DNA from: Leadbetterella sp.
Lineage (GTDB): Bacteria > Bacteroidota > Bacteroidia > Cytophagales > Spirosomataceae
Direction: 5' to 3'
Length of the DNA stretch: 48,892 bases
Assembly (NCBI GenBank): GCA_021740125.1
Contig: JAIPAJ010000004.1
Coordinates: 1-48,892 of the forward strand
Shown here: positions 9,530-17,584 of the stretch, in pieces
How the letters are laid out: each line of letters starts with the position of its first letter
Position numbering within the stretch: position 1 is the stretch's first letter
Made by a program: the position numbers and the translations under genes
The notes under the pieces: model-generated
What the model saw: only the letters and a program-made list of their open reading frames with translations
Told to the model about the DNA's origin: nothing
Databases searched by the model: none

Positions 9530-10222
9530 TTAAATATCTCCGTAGGCATGAATTTTCTCACAAATAAGTCTCAGAGAACTTTCTAAATCTCCGCTTGCAG
9601 TTTTGAAAGAATCAGCATCTATTGTAAGTGGAGCTCCCAAAACCACCAAAGGGGCACCGTAAGCTGGACATTGAATGGCTTCTTCCAAACTTAGTCCGCC
9701 AACAGCTTGAACAGGCACTTTTACTGCATTCACAACTTCCCTAAGTTGATCCATTGGACTGGGCATTCTGCGTCCTTGAGCAGCAATTCCCCTCCTTTCA
9801 TCAAATCCAATGTGGTGAATTACGAAATCACAGCCTAAATCTTCCAGCCATTTCGCACCTCCTACCATGTCTGGACAACCCAAATTATCTCCCATAACCT
9901 TAATTCCATAATCTTTTCCTGCTTGAACGACAACCTTAATGGTTTCTTCATGAGCACGAGCCATTACAACTACGTGTGTAGCACCAGCTTTAGCCATCAT
10001 TTCGGCTTCTAGGTAGCCTCCATCCATGGTTTTTAAATCTGCAATAATTGGAATTTTAGGGAAAGCTTCACGGAGTTTTCTAATTCCGTGCAATCCTTCA
10101 GCTAAGATAAGAGGTGTACCAGCTTCTAGCCAATCAACACCCGCCCTTAAAGCCATTTCTGCAGTCTCAAGTGCCTCGTCAATATTGGTAAGGTCAAGCG
10201 AAATTTGAACAATTGGTTTCAC
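9530..10222 (-). CDS. Hexulose-6-phosphate synthase / 3-keto-gulonate-phosphate decarboxylase-like protein
   Basis: A TIM-barrel enzyme of the orotidine-monophosphate-decarboxylase superfamily (HUMPS group). The conserved start MKPIVQISLDL corresponds to a GTG at 10222; an in-frame ATG at 10270 would add 16 residues (MVFYRKDIYSTL...) that do not look like the family, so I prefer the GTG. The metal and catalytic motif DLKTMDGG gives Asp62, Lys64 and Asp67, closer to hexulose-phosphate synthase than to the decarboxylase UlaD. It is first in the operon. No 6-phospho-3-hexuloisomerase is nearby, so formaldehyde fixation by the ribulose monophosphate cycle is not supported; an aldolase or decarboxylase step on a keto-sugar phosphate is more likely. 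Function is inferred from the superfamily only. Confidence 0.82.
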   Translation of the reverse strand: MKPIVQISLDLTNIDEALETAEMALRAGVDWLEAGTPLILAEGLHGIRKLREAFPKIPIIADLKTMDGGYLEAEMMAKAGATHVVVMARAHEETIKVVVQAGKDYGIKVMGDNLGCPDMVGGAKWLEDLGCDFVIHHIGFDERRGIAAQGRRMPSPMDQLREVVNAVKVPVQAVGGLSLEEAIQCPAYGAPLVVLGAPLTIDADSFKTASGDLESSLRLICEKIHAYGDI

Positions 10223-10279
10223 GGAAAAAATTTTTAAGGTTGAATAAATATCTTTTCTATAAAATACCAATAATTAAGC

Positions 10280-10292
10280 GTTTGGCCTAAAC
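10280..10292. promoter_or_regulatory. Imperfect palindrome upstream of the HPS-like operon (possible operator)
   Basis: GTTTGGCCTAAAC is a 13-bp near-palindrome with one mismatched pair, directly upstream of the first gene of the sugar operon. Next to it (10293-10315) is an AT-rich imperfect inverted repeat of ATTAATT type. A sugar-responsive repressor site is a reasonable guess, but no regulator gene is adjacent. Confidence 0.3.
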
Positions 10293-10377
10293 CATTAATT
10301 ATTGTGGCAATTAATTAAGAAATCGAACCATACAATTTCCTCTTTAATAAATACAAAAAAAGACTTCTAAAATTAAT

Positions 10378-10407
10378 AATATTTTTTAATAATTATTAAA
10401 AAATATT
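10378..10407. repeat. Perfect 30-bp all-AT palindrome between two operons
   Basis: The two 15-base halves are exact reverse complements, centred between 10392 and 10393, and contain only A and T. It lies in the 274-base gap between the 3' end of the respiratory operon and the 5' end of the sugar operon. It could form a cruciform or contribute to termination. Confidence 0.6.
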
Positions 10408-10438
10408 CAAATAGAACAAAATAAAAGGAGAAAAGTAG

Positions 10439-10458
10439 AAAACCTAAATATAGGTTTT
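10439..10458 (-). terminator. Hairpin past the end of the respiratory operon, possible terminator
   Basis: AAAACCTA and TAGGTTTT form a perfect eight-pair stem around an AATA loop, about 87 bases past the last stop codon. The T-rich flank is weak, so it may be a terminator, an mRNA 3'-end stabiliser or an operator for the next operon. Confidence 0.4.
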
Positions 10459-10544
10459 GTGTAGAAAAAATAAAACCAAACTAAAATTTAATGAATTTGA
10501 AAAACGAGCAGACGGCAGAAAACTTAAAGCAGCTGAAGTTGTCC

Positions 10545-10820
10545 TTAATTTTTGTAAATCTCCGACAAACGTTTATCGAGCTCTTGACGCTCCTTTAACT
10601 CCTTTTTTCCAACTTTAAACCAAAAAAAAATTATAGCCCCGACTAGTAAGTATGGAGCCGAAAGCAAATATAATATACCGAAATTCAATCCCGTACCGAT
10701 AGTGCCTCTTCCCTCACTAAGGTTGCTTTCTACAGTAGCCCTACACATTGCACACTGGGAGAAACCTTCAATTGATAGAAAAGAAAGAATAATTACGGTT
10801 AATAAAAAAGCTTTTTTCAT
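10545..10820 (-). CDS. Small CxxC membrane protein at the end of the oxidase operon
   Basis: A 91-residue protein I cannot assign to a named family. The N-terminus is a signal peptide or anchor (MKKAFLLTVIILSFLSIEGF), followed at once by SQCAMCRATVESN, a CxxC pair at what would be the mature N-terminus. A second hydrophobic segment spans about residues 46-68 and the C-terminus is charged and helical (KELKERQELDKRL). The CxxC would face the periplasm and could bind copper or act in thiol exchange. It starts 1 base after the DUF420 stop, so it is co-translated with an oxidase assembly factor. A role in cytochrome oxidase maturation is inferred from position. Confidence 0.75.
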   Translation of the reverse strand: MKKAFLLTVIILSFLSIEGFSQCAMCRATVESNLSEGRGTIGTGLNFGILYLLSAPYLLVGAIIFFWFKVGKKELKERQELDKRLSEIYKN

Positions 10821-10821
10821 T

Positions 10822-11346
10822 TCAGAAGGAATAATATGGTGAAATCATTATATAAGCTAATACCCCAGTAATTGAAACATAAAGCCAAATAGGAAAGGCA
10901 ATTTTTACAACTTTCCTATGCTCCAAATCCATTCTATTCCAGCCAAAATAATATGCTCTAAGTACAAAAGGTAAAACAATTAGGGATGCCCCAATGTGAG
11001 TTATTAAATTGAAGTAATAAAAATATCTTAAAACTCCTTGACCGCCAAAAGGTGTTGATGTATTGCTAATATGATATAAAACGTAAAAAACCAAAAACAA
11101 AGCCCCTAGTCCAAATGCCAAGGACATCATGGTTTTATGAGCACCGATTCTTTTATTTTTTATAAAAACAAGACCTAGAATCAACAAAACCGCTGTAGTA
11201 GAATTAATAATTGCATTAATAAACGGCAAATTTTGTGTCCATGACCCTAAATCTAACTTTGATCTTATGCCTAACAAAACAGCAACAACAATAGGAATAA
11301 CTACTGAAATTATATTAATCGTACTGAATAAACTTTTCTTTTCCAC
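10822..11346 (-). CDS. DUF420 membrane protein (CtaM-like oxidase assembly factor)
   Basis: A 174-residue integral membrane protein with about five hydrophobic helices. The pattern NSTTAVLLILG, IGAHKTMM, VLYHISN, YYFNLITHIGAS and LPFVLRAYYF is that of the DUF420 family, whose His residues are conserved and probably ligate a cofactor. The Staphylococcus member CtaM is needed for activity of a heme-copper oxidase. It lies between sco and the CxxC gene, separated by 2 bases and 1 base respectively, which supports a role in assembly of the oxidase encoded in the same operon. Confidence 0.85.
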   Translation of the reverse strand: MEKKSLFSTINIISVVIPIVVAVLLGIRSKLDLGSWTQNLPFINAIINSTTAVLLILGLVFIKNKRIGAHKTMMSLAFGLGALFLVFYVLYHISNTSTPFGGQGVLRYFYYFNLITHIGASLIVLPFVLRAYYFGWNRMDLEHRKVVKIAFPIWLYVSITGVLAYIMISPYYSF

Positions 11347-11348
11347 CT

Positions 11349-12026
11349 CTACTTATCTTTTAATAAAACTTTAATTTCAACTACTAATCTTTCAATTTCA
11401 GATTTGTTTGTGCCCTCGTAGATACCCCTAAAATGCCCAAACTTATCTATTAATAATAACTTGTCTGAGTGAATAAAGGTTTGGTCAATATCTACAATAT
11501 TTTTGTCATAGTCTGAGGCATCTGAAACTGGAAGCTTAAATCCTTTAATTGCCAAATCATAGATATACTTTTTATCACCAGTCAAAAACATCCATCTCTT
11601 ATAGTTAGCACCTAATTCATTGGCGTATTTTTTCAATACTTCGGGAGTATCGTATATGGGGTCTACTGTCAAAGAAAGAATGCTAACTAAACTGTCAGAT
11701 TTGAAGTTTTCAGCTACTCTTAGTAGATTTTTATTCGTGATAGGACAAATAGTGCCACACCTACTAAAAAAGAAACTCACAATGGTTATTCCGCCTTTTT
11801 TATAGGAAAAAACTTCACCATCCTGGGCCTTTAACTGAAAATCAGGTGCTTTTATGAATGCTGTATCGCCTTTAACAACCTTTACTTCACCAGAAGCATC
11901 TAGTTCTGGAAAATAATGAGGCAAATCGAATTTGTTTTCTCCGAAAAACTTCAAAAAAAGAAAAACAAAAACCGGAACACCCAAAACAATAAGGAGTATT
12001 CCGGTCTTAATATATTTTTTTAACAT
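11349..12026 (-). CDS. sco: SCO1/SenC copper chaperone for cytochrome c oxidase
   Basis: A membrane-anchored thioredoxin-fold protein that delivers copper to the CuA site of oxidase subunit II. Of its 225 residues, the first ~28 form the N-terminal anchor. The copper-binding CxxxC is Cys90 and Cys94 in FFSRCGTICP, and the third ligand is His186 in DQTFIHSDKLLLID. These three residues are diagnostic of working SCO proteins. It directly follows the subunit IV gene with no gap, as expected for an accessory factor of the oxidase. Confidence 0.93.
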   Translation of the reverse strand: MLKKYIKTGILLIVLGVPVFVFLFLKFFGENKFDLPHYFPELDASGEVKVVKGDTAFIKAPDFQLKAQDGEVFSYKKGGITIVSFFFSRCGTICPITNKNLLRVAENFKSDSLVSILSLTVDPIYDTPEVLKKYANELGANYKRWMFLTGDKKYIYDLAIKGFKLPVSDASDYDKNIVDIDQTFIHSDKLLLIDKFGHFRGIYEGTNKSEIERLVVEIKVLLKDK

Positions 12027-12362
12027 TTATCTTACACTACCAATGTATCCACCTTCAAAATATACCAAAGCTGCTAAAAGCCAAACAACGAATACCACTG
12101 GAATGACAATGGTCCAAATCATAGACTTCACTTCATGACGTAGGTGCATAAAGTTTCCTACTATATAAAATGATTTAACAAAAGTCAAAAGAATAAATAA
12201 AGTAATCTTAAGCCATTTACCAAAGTCGTTGTCTGAACTAATTTGAAACGCAATGATAAATTCTACTGCTGTTATTGCTAAAAGTATCCAGAATACTTTC
12301 CACAACTCCTTTGTTTGTGGTTTTTGCTTTTCTGTTGAGTTTTCTACTGAATGTTCCATCAT
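12027..12362 (-). CDS. coxD: Cytochrome c oxidase subunit IV
   Basis: A 111-residue membrane protein of the bacterial subunit IV (caa3/bo3 small subunit) family. After a polar N-terminal stretch (~1-20) there are three hydrophobic helices at about 22-42, 50-72 and 80-102. The conserved pattern FVKSFYIVGNFMHLRHE between helices two and three is typical. It lies 18 bases after a subunit III gene and abuts sco. It stabilises the catalytic core and carries no cofactor. Confidence 0.87.
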   Translation of the reverse strand: MMEHSVENSTEKQKPQTKELWKVFWILLAITAVEFIIAFQISSDNDFGKWLKITLFILLTFVKSFYIVGNFMHLRHEVKSMIWTIVIPVVFVVWLLAALVYFEGGYIGSVR

Positions 12363-12380
12363 AAATATCTTTTAAATAAT

Positions 12381-13142
12381 TTAAACCAAATAAAAAAACG
12401 TAAATACAAACACCCAAACCAAGTCTACAAAGTGCCAATATAAACCTACCTTCTCTACCATTTCATAATGTCCGCGTTTCTCATAGACTCCATTAGAAGC
12501 ATTATAGAAAATTATTATATTCAAAACTACTCCTGAAAGTACGTGAGTTCCATGAAAACCTGTAATAAAGAAGAAAAAGTCTGCAAAAGCAGCTGGTCCA
12601 TATTCATTTTGCACCAAATTTGCTCCGAAAACCTTTACACCATTTGCCAAGATAGATCCCTCTTCAGATCCATGAATAAAGTGAGCCCACTCCCAAGCTT
12701 GAGAACCAAGAAATGTAAATCCACCTAATATTGTCCATAGCATCCACTTCTCAACGTCAGCTTTATCTCTTCTATGGCCAGCTTCTACAGCTAATACCAT
12801 TGTAACAGAACTAAATATCAAAATAAAAGTCATCAAACCAACAAATACCAGCGGAAGAGAAATGCCATGTAAAAATGGTACAGCTTCAAAAACCTTTTCT
12901 GGAATTGGCCAGTATTGTTGAGACAATTCAAAAGTTTTCGAGGTCATGTCAGGAATTACATCTTTATAAGTAGGAAAACTGAACCTAACTAAGCCATAAG
13001 AGATAAGTAATGCCGAAAAAGTAAACGTGTCGGATAATAAGAATATCCACATCATTAATTTTCCATAGCCAACCTTCATTGGTTGAGTACCACCTTGCCA
13101 TGTAAGATGATCAGGATTCAGAGGAGCCTTCGCAACAGCCAT
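12381..13142 (-). CDS. coxC: Cytochrome c oxidase subunit III (first type, long copy)
   Basis: A 253-residue heme-copper oxidase subunit III. Several membrane helices are evident, with the family markers MWIFLLSDTFTFSALLISYG, GSQAWEWAHF, FFITGFHGTHVLSG and YWHFVDLVWVFVF. The ITGFHGxHVxxG and YWHFVDxVWxxxF blocks are the hallmark of subunit III. An internal stretch of about 45 residues between the first two helices (FPTYKDVIPDMTSK onward) makes it longer than the neighbouring copy. It is one of two tandem subunit III genes; both keep the conserved blocks, so neither looks broken. Confidence 0.92.
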   Translation of the reverse strand: MAVAKAPLNPDHLTWQGGTQPMKVGYGKLMMWIFLLSDTFTFSALLISYGLVRFSFPTYKDVIPDMTSKTFELSQQYWPIPEKVFEAVPFLHGISLPLVFVGLMTFILIFSSVTMVLAVEAGHRRDKADVEKWMLWTILGGFTFLGSQAWEWAHFIHGSEEGSILANGVKVFGANLVQNEYGPAAFADFFFFITGFHGTHVLSGVVLNIIIFYNASNGVYEKRGHYEMVEKVGLYWHFVDLVWVFVFTFFYLV

Positions 13143-13226
13143 AAAAACAAATTAGTTTAAATTATCGGACAAATTTAAAAAATGATTTCGTAAAAGTCTT
13201 ATAAAAATTGAATCTGCTTGAAATTT

Positions 13227-13799
13227 TTATCTAAAAAAGATTAGAAACAATAACAAATAGACCCAAAGAAGATCCAAAAAATGCCAATATGTTGCACAAA
13301 CCTCTATTCTGATTAAGTTCTTAGAATGAATACTCATTTTAAAAGCAGAAAGAAAAGAGAAAAATAGAACAACCAAACCAGTTATTAAGTGAAAACCATG
13401 CAAACCAGTAAGTATGTAATAAAAAGATTCAGCAGGATTACCCTTTAAAAAGACACCTTCCTTCTGTAAAATAGTCCAACCGATATATTGCATCACCAAA
13501 AATATTAAGCCCGCCACAAAAGTAAAAGAAATGTATAATTTCAATTTTCCAAAGTTATCTTTTTGAGCAGCTTTGAAACCTAAGTGCATAAATATGCTAC
13601 TGATCAACAAAACAGCGGTACTATAATAAAATATTGATGGGATTTCAAATTCTGTCCAATTTCCCTCTGCTCTTCTTACCAAATATGCACTGGTAAAAGC
13701 AGCAAAAAACATAATTATAGTAATAATAAATAGCCAAACAATAAACTTCCATTTATTTACTGTTATTATTGGCTTAGAAATTTCTATACTTTTTCCCAT
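13227..13799 (-). CDS. coxC: Cytochrome c oxidase subunit III (second type, short copy)
   Basis: A 190-residue subunit III of the five-helix type. It shows AAFTSAYLVRRAEGNW after the first helix and the diagnostic ILTGLHGFHLITGL and TYWHFLDLLWVYLL blocks near the C-terminus. Its start codon overlaps the ctaB stop by one base (TAATG), so the two are translationally coupled. It and the longer copy downstream appear to be diverged paralogues rather than a recent duplication. Having both is common in Bacteroidota oxidase operons. Confidence 0.9.
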   Translation of the reverse strand: MGKSIEISKPIITVNKWKFIVWLFIITIIMFFAAFTSAYLVRRAEGNWTEFEIPSIFYYSTAVLLISSIFMHLGFKAAQKDNFGKLKLYISFTFVAGLIFLVMQYIGWTILQKEGVFLKGNPAESFYYILTGLHGFHLITGLVVLFFSFLSAFKMSIHSKNLIRIEVCATYWHFLDLLWVYLLLFLIFFR

Positions 13800-14677
13800 T
13801 AGAATTTATTCATTAAATATGCTATTTGAACAATCGGAAGATACAAAAAAGAGCCGAACATTAATCCCATGGCAGCCTTTTTACTTCTTTCTTTCATCAA
13901 ATAAAGTGTTTGAGCTAAAAACAATATACCACAAAGTAGTGCAATAACAGCAGAATCAATTTTTGTCATCTGCAAGTAATAAGGCACCCAACACAAAGGC
14001 AACAAGAACAAGGTATAAATAACAATCTGTATGGCTGAATTTAAGTCTTTTCCGCCCTTTGATGGTAATAATTTAAATCCCGCCTTTTTATAATCATCGT
14101 CTAAAACCCAGGCAATAGCCCAAAAATGAGGAAATTGCCAAAAAAATTGTATTGCAAATAATATTCCAGGCTCCCATCCAAAATGTCCAGAGGCTGCTAC
14201 CCAACCAATCATAGGTGGAAACGCCCCAGGCAGAGCACCAACTGCAACAGCAATTGGCCCTACTCTTTTTAAAGGTGTATAAACAAAACCATAAAGAATC
14301 AAAGACAATAAAGCCAATGAGGCTGCGGACACATTATATTTAAAAACCAAAATAGAAAGCCCCAAGATACCTAAGATGAAACCAAAAACACTAGCCTCTA
14401 CTATGCTGAGTCTACCAGATGGCAAAGGTCTATTAACAGTTCTAGACATCAGCTTGTCCAATTCAATTTCCTTGGTTTGATTGATAATATTGGCAGAGGC
14501 AGTGATACAAAAAGATGCAAATCCAAAAATCAATAATTCGACAAAATTCAAATCATTAGCATACAAACTATAACCAAAACAGCTTGAAAAAACCACAGTT
14601 ATGGATAACCTAAACTTAGTCAAGTCAAAGTAAGCTCTGGATTTTTTACCAAATGAAATTTTAAAAGTACTTTCCAT
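13799..14677 (-). CDS. ctaB: Protoheme IX farnesyltransferase (heme O synthase)
   Basis: A membrane prenyltransferase that adds farnesyl to heme B to make heme O, the precursor of heme A. It has 292 residues and about nine helices, of the UbiA superfamily. The prenyl-diphosphate motif is NQTKEIELDKLMSRTVNRPL, in which the first Asp of the usual DxxxD is Glu. The second motif is WVLDDDYKKAGFKLLPSKGG. It lies between ctaA (2-base gap) and the short subunit III gene (1-base overlap), so heme A supply is built into the operon. Confidence 0.94.
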   Translation of the reverse strand: MESTFKISFGKKSRAYFDLTKFRLSITVVFSSCFGYSLYANDLNFVELLIFGFASFCITASANIINQTKEIELDKLMSRTVNRPLPSGRLSIVEASVFGFILGILGLSILVFKYNVSAASLALLSLILYGFVYTPLKRVGPIAVAVGALPGAFPPMIGWVAASGHFGWEPGILFAIQFFWQFPHFWAIAWVLDDDYKKAGFKLLPSKGGKDLNSAIQIVIYTLFLLPLCWVPYYLQMTKIDSAVIALLCGILFLAQTLYLMKERSKKAAMGLMFGSFLYLPIVQIAYLMNKF

Positions 14678-14679
14678 AT

Positions 14680-15675
14680 CTACGCAATTTGAGGTTTAGT
14701 TAAAAATAAAATCACAAACTGAAACGTCAAAATAATAACCCCTAATGTTAAATGCAAAGGTTGTGCAAAAGCTGGAAATCCGAAATATCTCAAAATAACA
14801 CCTGTTAGAATACTCAAAACAATGAAAAATGATGTAAAATTGGCAAAAGATAAAATTGGTTTTCCTAGAAACCGAGATGCTATTTTAAAATTAATAAAGG
14901 CTTGTAACAATAGAATAATAAGGCCAAGCAATGCATGAAAATTCACCTTACCGATAACAGAATCAATCCATAAATGTCGACTACCATAACCCAAGGATTG
15001 CTGTGCCAAATCAATTCCTTCTCTAATTTGGGTGCCAAATACAATTTGACCTACACTTAATAATATGGAAATAATTATCAAAAAGCGTATATCCTGCGTA
15101 TTGTTTAAAGAACTTATAAAGCCTTCAATAAAATAAGTTTTCAGAATTGCCAAAACCAAAACTCCCAAAATTGCTATAGCACCAAACATGTGTACTGTTA
15201 TCATACCAGGCTTTAATTCAGAAGAAACCACTTTGGCTCCTAACCAACCCTCAACAACTACTAATACAAAAGCCACTAAACTGAGAAAAAAGATAGAACG
15301 TTGTAATTTATAATAAGCCTTGTATGAAAATATAAGGGTTAAAAAAATAAAGAACCCTACAAGAACTCCTAAAAGACGATTCACATATTCAATCCACGTC
15401 TTGACAACATTAAATTCTACTTCCCCTTTGAGCTTAGCCCCAAAAATCTCTTGATAATTAACTGGTAATTGGTTGATAGAAGTAGGTGGAATCCACATTT
15501 CAAAACACTTTGGCCAGTCAGGACAACCCATTCCTGCACCTGAGGCTCTTACAAAGCCCCCAACAAATATTAAACCGATAACGGATAATATTGTCAATAC
15601 ACCAAATTTTCTAAATAATTGAACCACTTTATGCAAAAAAAGTACAATGGGGAAACCTACCTCATTGTACTTCAT
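14680..15675 (-). CDS. ctaA: Heme A synthase (COX15/CtaA family)
   Basis: An integral membrane mono-oxygenase that converts heme O to heme A by oxidising the C8 methyl group. It has 331 residues and eight predicted helices in two four-helix bundles. Typical markers are GGFVRASGAGMGCPDWPKCF with the external cysteine pair, the TWIEYVNRLLG segment with a heme His, ITVHMFGA, and FHALLGLI and PLHLTLGVI in the second half. It follows coxA after 15 bases and precedes ctaB, matching the order of their products in the pathway only loosely. Confidence 0.93.
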   Translation of the reverse strand: MKYNEVGFPIVLFLHKVVQLFRKFGVLTILSVIGLIFVGGFVRASGAGMGCPDWPKCFEMWIPPTSINQLPVNYQEIFGAKLKGEVEFNVVKTWIEYVNRLLGVLVGFFIFLTLIFSYKAYYKLQRSIFFLSLVAFVLVVVEGWLGAKVVSSELKPGMITVHMFGAIAILGVLVLAILKTYFIEGFISSLNNTQDIRFLIIISILLSVGQIVFGTQIREGIDLAQQSLGYGSRHLWIDSVIGKVNFHALLGLIILLLQAFINFKIASRFLGKPILSFANFTSFFIVLSILTGVILRYFGFPAFAQPLHLTLGVIILTFQFVILFLTKPQIA

Positions 15676-15690
15676 TAAAAAAATATAATA

Positions 15691-17577
15691 TTAATCGTGT
15701 AAAGAAGTATCGAACTTTATGCTGTTGATTTCCTCTTCTTTCTCTATCAACTCATTCTCCTCAGGCAAATTAGATTCAGGAGTTGCAGAAAAAGGAACAT
15801 TTTGAGGAATGAAATCATCAGGTGCACCAGGCTTAGAATAATCATAAGGCCATCTGTAGACAGTTGGAATCTCACCAGGCCAGTTTCCATGTCCTGGATT
15901 AATAGGTGTAGTCCACTCTAGCGTATTAGATTTCCATGGGTTAGCAGTTGCTTTTTTACCCCAGAAAATTGAATAGACAAAATTTAAAATAAATACTATC
16001 TGAGCAAAAACAGTTATGATTGCAGCAATAGTAATAAAAGCATTCAAATCCATATAGGTATTAAATGTTTCAAAACCTGACCATTGATAATATCTTCTTG
16101 GGAAACCAGCAATACCGATGTAATGCATAGGGAAAAACACCAGGTAAACACCAATGAATGTTATCCAAAAGTGAATATAACCCATAGCATTGTTCATCAT
16201 CCTTCCAAACATCTTAGGAAACCAATGGTAAACACCAGCTAACATACCGAATATCGCAGCAGAACCCATAACTAAGTGAAAGTGAGCCACTACAAAATAA
16301 GTATCATGTAACTGAATATCCAAGGCTGAATTTCCAAGTATGATGCCCGTTAAACCACCAGAGATAAAGAATGATACCAGTCCAATTGCAAACAACATGG
16401 CAGGAGTAAATATGATATTGCCTTTCCACAAAGTTGTAATATAATTGAAGCCCTTAACTGCAGAAGGAACTGCAATAATCAAGGTCAATAACATAAATAC
16501 TGATCCTAAGAAAGGATTCATACCTGTTACAAACATGTGATGAGCCCAAACAATAAATGCTAAGAACATAATACCAGCCATAGAGAAAATCATGGCTTTG
16601 TATCCGAATATCGGCTTTCTAGAATTTGTTGCGATAATTTCTGAAGTTAAACCCAACGCAGGAAGAATTACGATGTAAACCTCTGGATGACCTAAGAACC
16701 AAAATAAATGTTGGAACAAAATAGGGCTACCTCCTTGATTGGGAAGAGCTTGACCATTAATGTAGATATCAGACAAATAGAAACTAGTACCAAAACTTCT
16801 ATCAAAAATCAACAATAAAGCCGCTGATAATAATACTGGGAATGATAAAATACCCAATACAGCTGTGAATGTGAACGCCCAAATAGTCAAAGGCAGCTTG
16901 TCCATTGACATACCTTTAGTTCTGAGGTTAATAACCGTTGTTACGTAGTTAATACCACCTAATAAACTTGAAACAATAAATAGTGCCATTGAAACAAGCC
17001 AAAGAGTCATACCATCTCCTGAACCTGGGTTTGCCTCTTTCAAAGCACTCAATGGTGGGTAAATAACCCAGCTACCGCCTGCAGGACCCGTTTTTATAAA
17101 CAATGAAACAAACATGATAACACTAGAGATAAAGAATATCCAATAGGAAAGCATATTCATAAATCCTGAGGCCATATCACGAGCACCAATCTGAAGCGGA
17201 ATAAGAAAATTAGAGAATGTTCCACTAAGACCTGCAGTAAGTACAAAAAATACCATAATAGTACCATGCATAGTAACCAAAGCCAGATAAAAATTTGGGT
17301 CTAACTTGCCTAAACCTTTGTCATCAAGACTGATCCAGTCTCCTAGAAAAGGTTTCATCCAAGCCATATCCATATCTGGAAAACCTAACTGTAAACGAAA
17401 AACCAACGACATGAAAGCTCCAAGAAGAGCCCAAACAATACCAGATATCAAATATTGTTTAGCGATAACCTTGTGATCTTCAGAAAAAATATACTTTCTG
17501 ATAAATCCCAATTCATGATGTTCTTCGTGAGCATGCTCACTATGTTCGTGTACTTCTACTTGAGAAACAGCTGACAT
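15691..17577 (-). CDS. coxA: Cytochrome c oxidase subunit I
   Basis: The catalytic subunit of an aa3-type oxidase, holding heme a and the heme a3-CuB centre. It has 628 residues with at least 12 helices. The CuB-site motif GHPEVYIVILPALG is at about 296-309 and includes the His and the Tyr that are cross-linked in A-family enzymes; AHHMFVTGMNPFLG supplies the two further CuB His residues. THGTIMVFF and HFHLVMG carry heme ligands. The N-terminus is His- and Glu-rich (VEVHEHSEHAHEEHHE) and could bind metal. The C-terminal ~60 residues are a soluble acidic tail. Presence of the YIV-Tyr supports an A-type proton-pumping enzyme. Confidence 0.96.
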   Translation of the reverse strand: MSAVSQVEVHEHSEHAHEEHHELGFIRKYIFSEDHKVIAKQYLISGIVWALLGAFMSLVFRLQLGFPDMDMAWMKPFLGDWISLDDKGLGKLDPNFYLALVTMHGTIMVFFVLTAGLSGTFSNFLIPLQIGARDMASGFMNMLSYWIFFISSVIMFVSLFIKTGPAGGSWVIYPPLSALKEANPGSGDGMTLWLVSMALFIVSSLLGGINYVTTVINLRTKGMSMDKLPLTIWAFTFTAVLGILSFPVLLSAALLLIFDRSFGTSFYLSDIYINGQALPNQGGSPILFQHLFWFLGHPEVYIVILPALGLTSEIIATNSRKPIFGYKAMIFSMAGIMFLAFIVWAHHMFVTGMNPFLGSVFMLLTLIIAVPSAVKGFNYITTLWKGNIIFTPAMLFAIGLVSFFISGGLTGIILGNSALDIQLHDTYFVVAHFHLVMGSAAIFGMLAGVYHWFPKMFGRMMNNAMGYIHFWITFIGVYLVFFPMHYIGIAGFPRRYYQWSGFETFNTYMDLNAFITIAAIITVFAQIVFILNFVYSIFWGKKATANPWKSNTLEWTTPINPGHGNWPGEIPTVYRWPYDYSKPGAPDDFIPQNVPFSATPESNLPEENELIEKEEEINSIKFDTSLHD

Positions 17578-17584
17578 ATTTTAT

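Noticed and set aside
9530-10222. Ribulose monophosphate formaldehyde fixation
   Set aside because: The HPS-like motif is present but no 6-phospho-3-hexuloisomerase is nearby and the operon partners are dehydrogenases and an epimerase.
12381-13799. One of the two subunit III genes being a broken duplicate
   Set aside because: Both keep the HGxH and YWHFxDxxW blocks and full helices and differ too much for a recent duplication.
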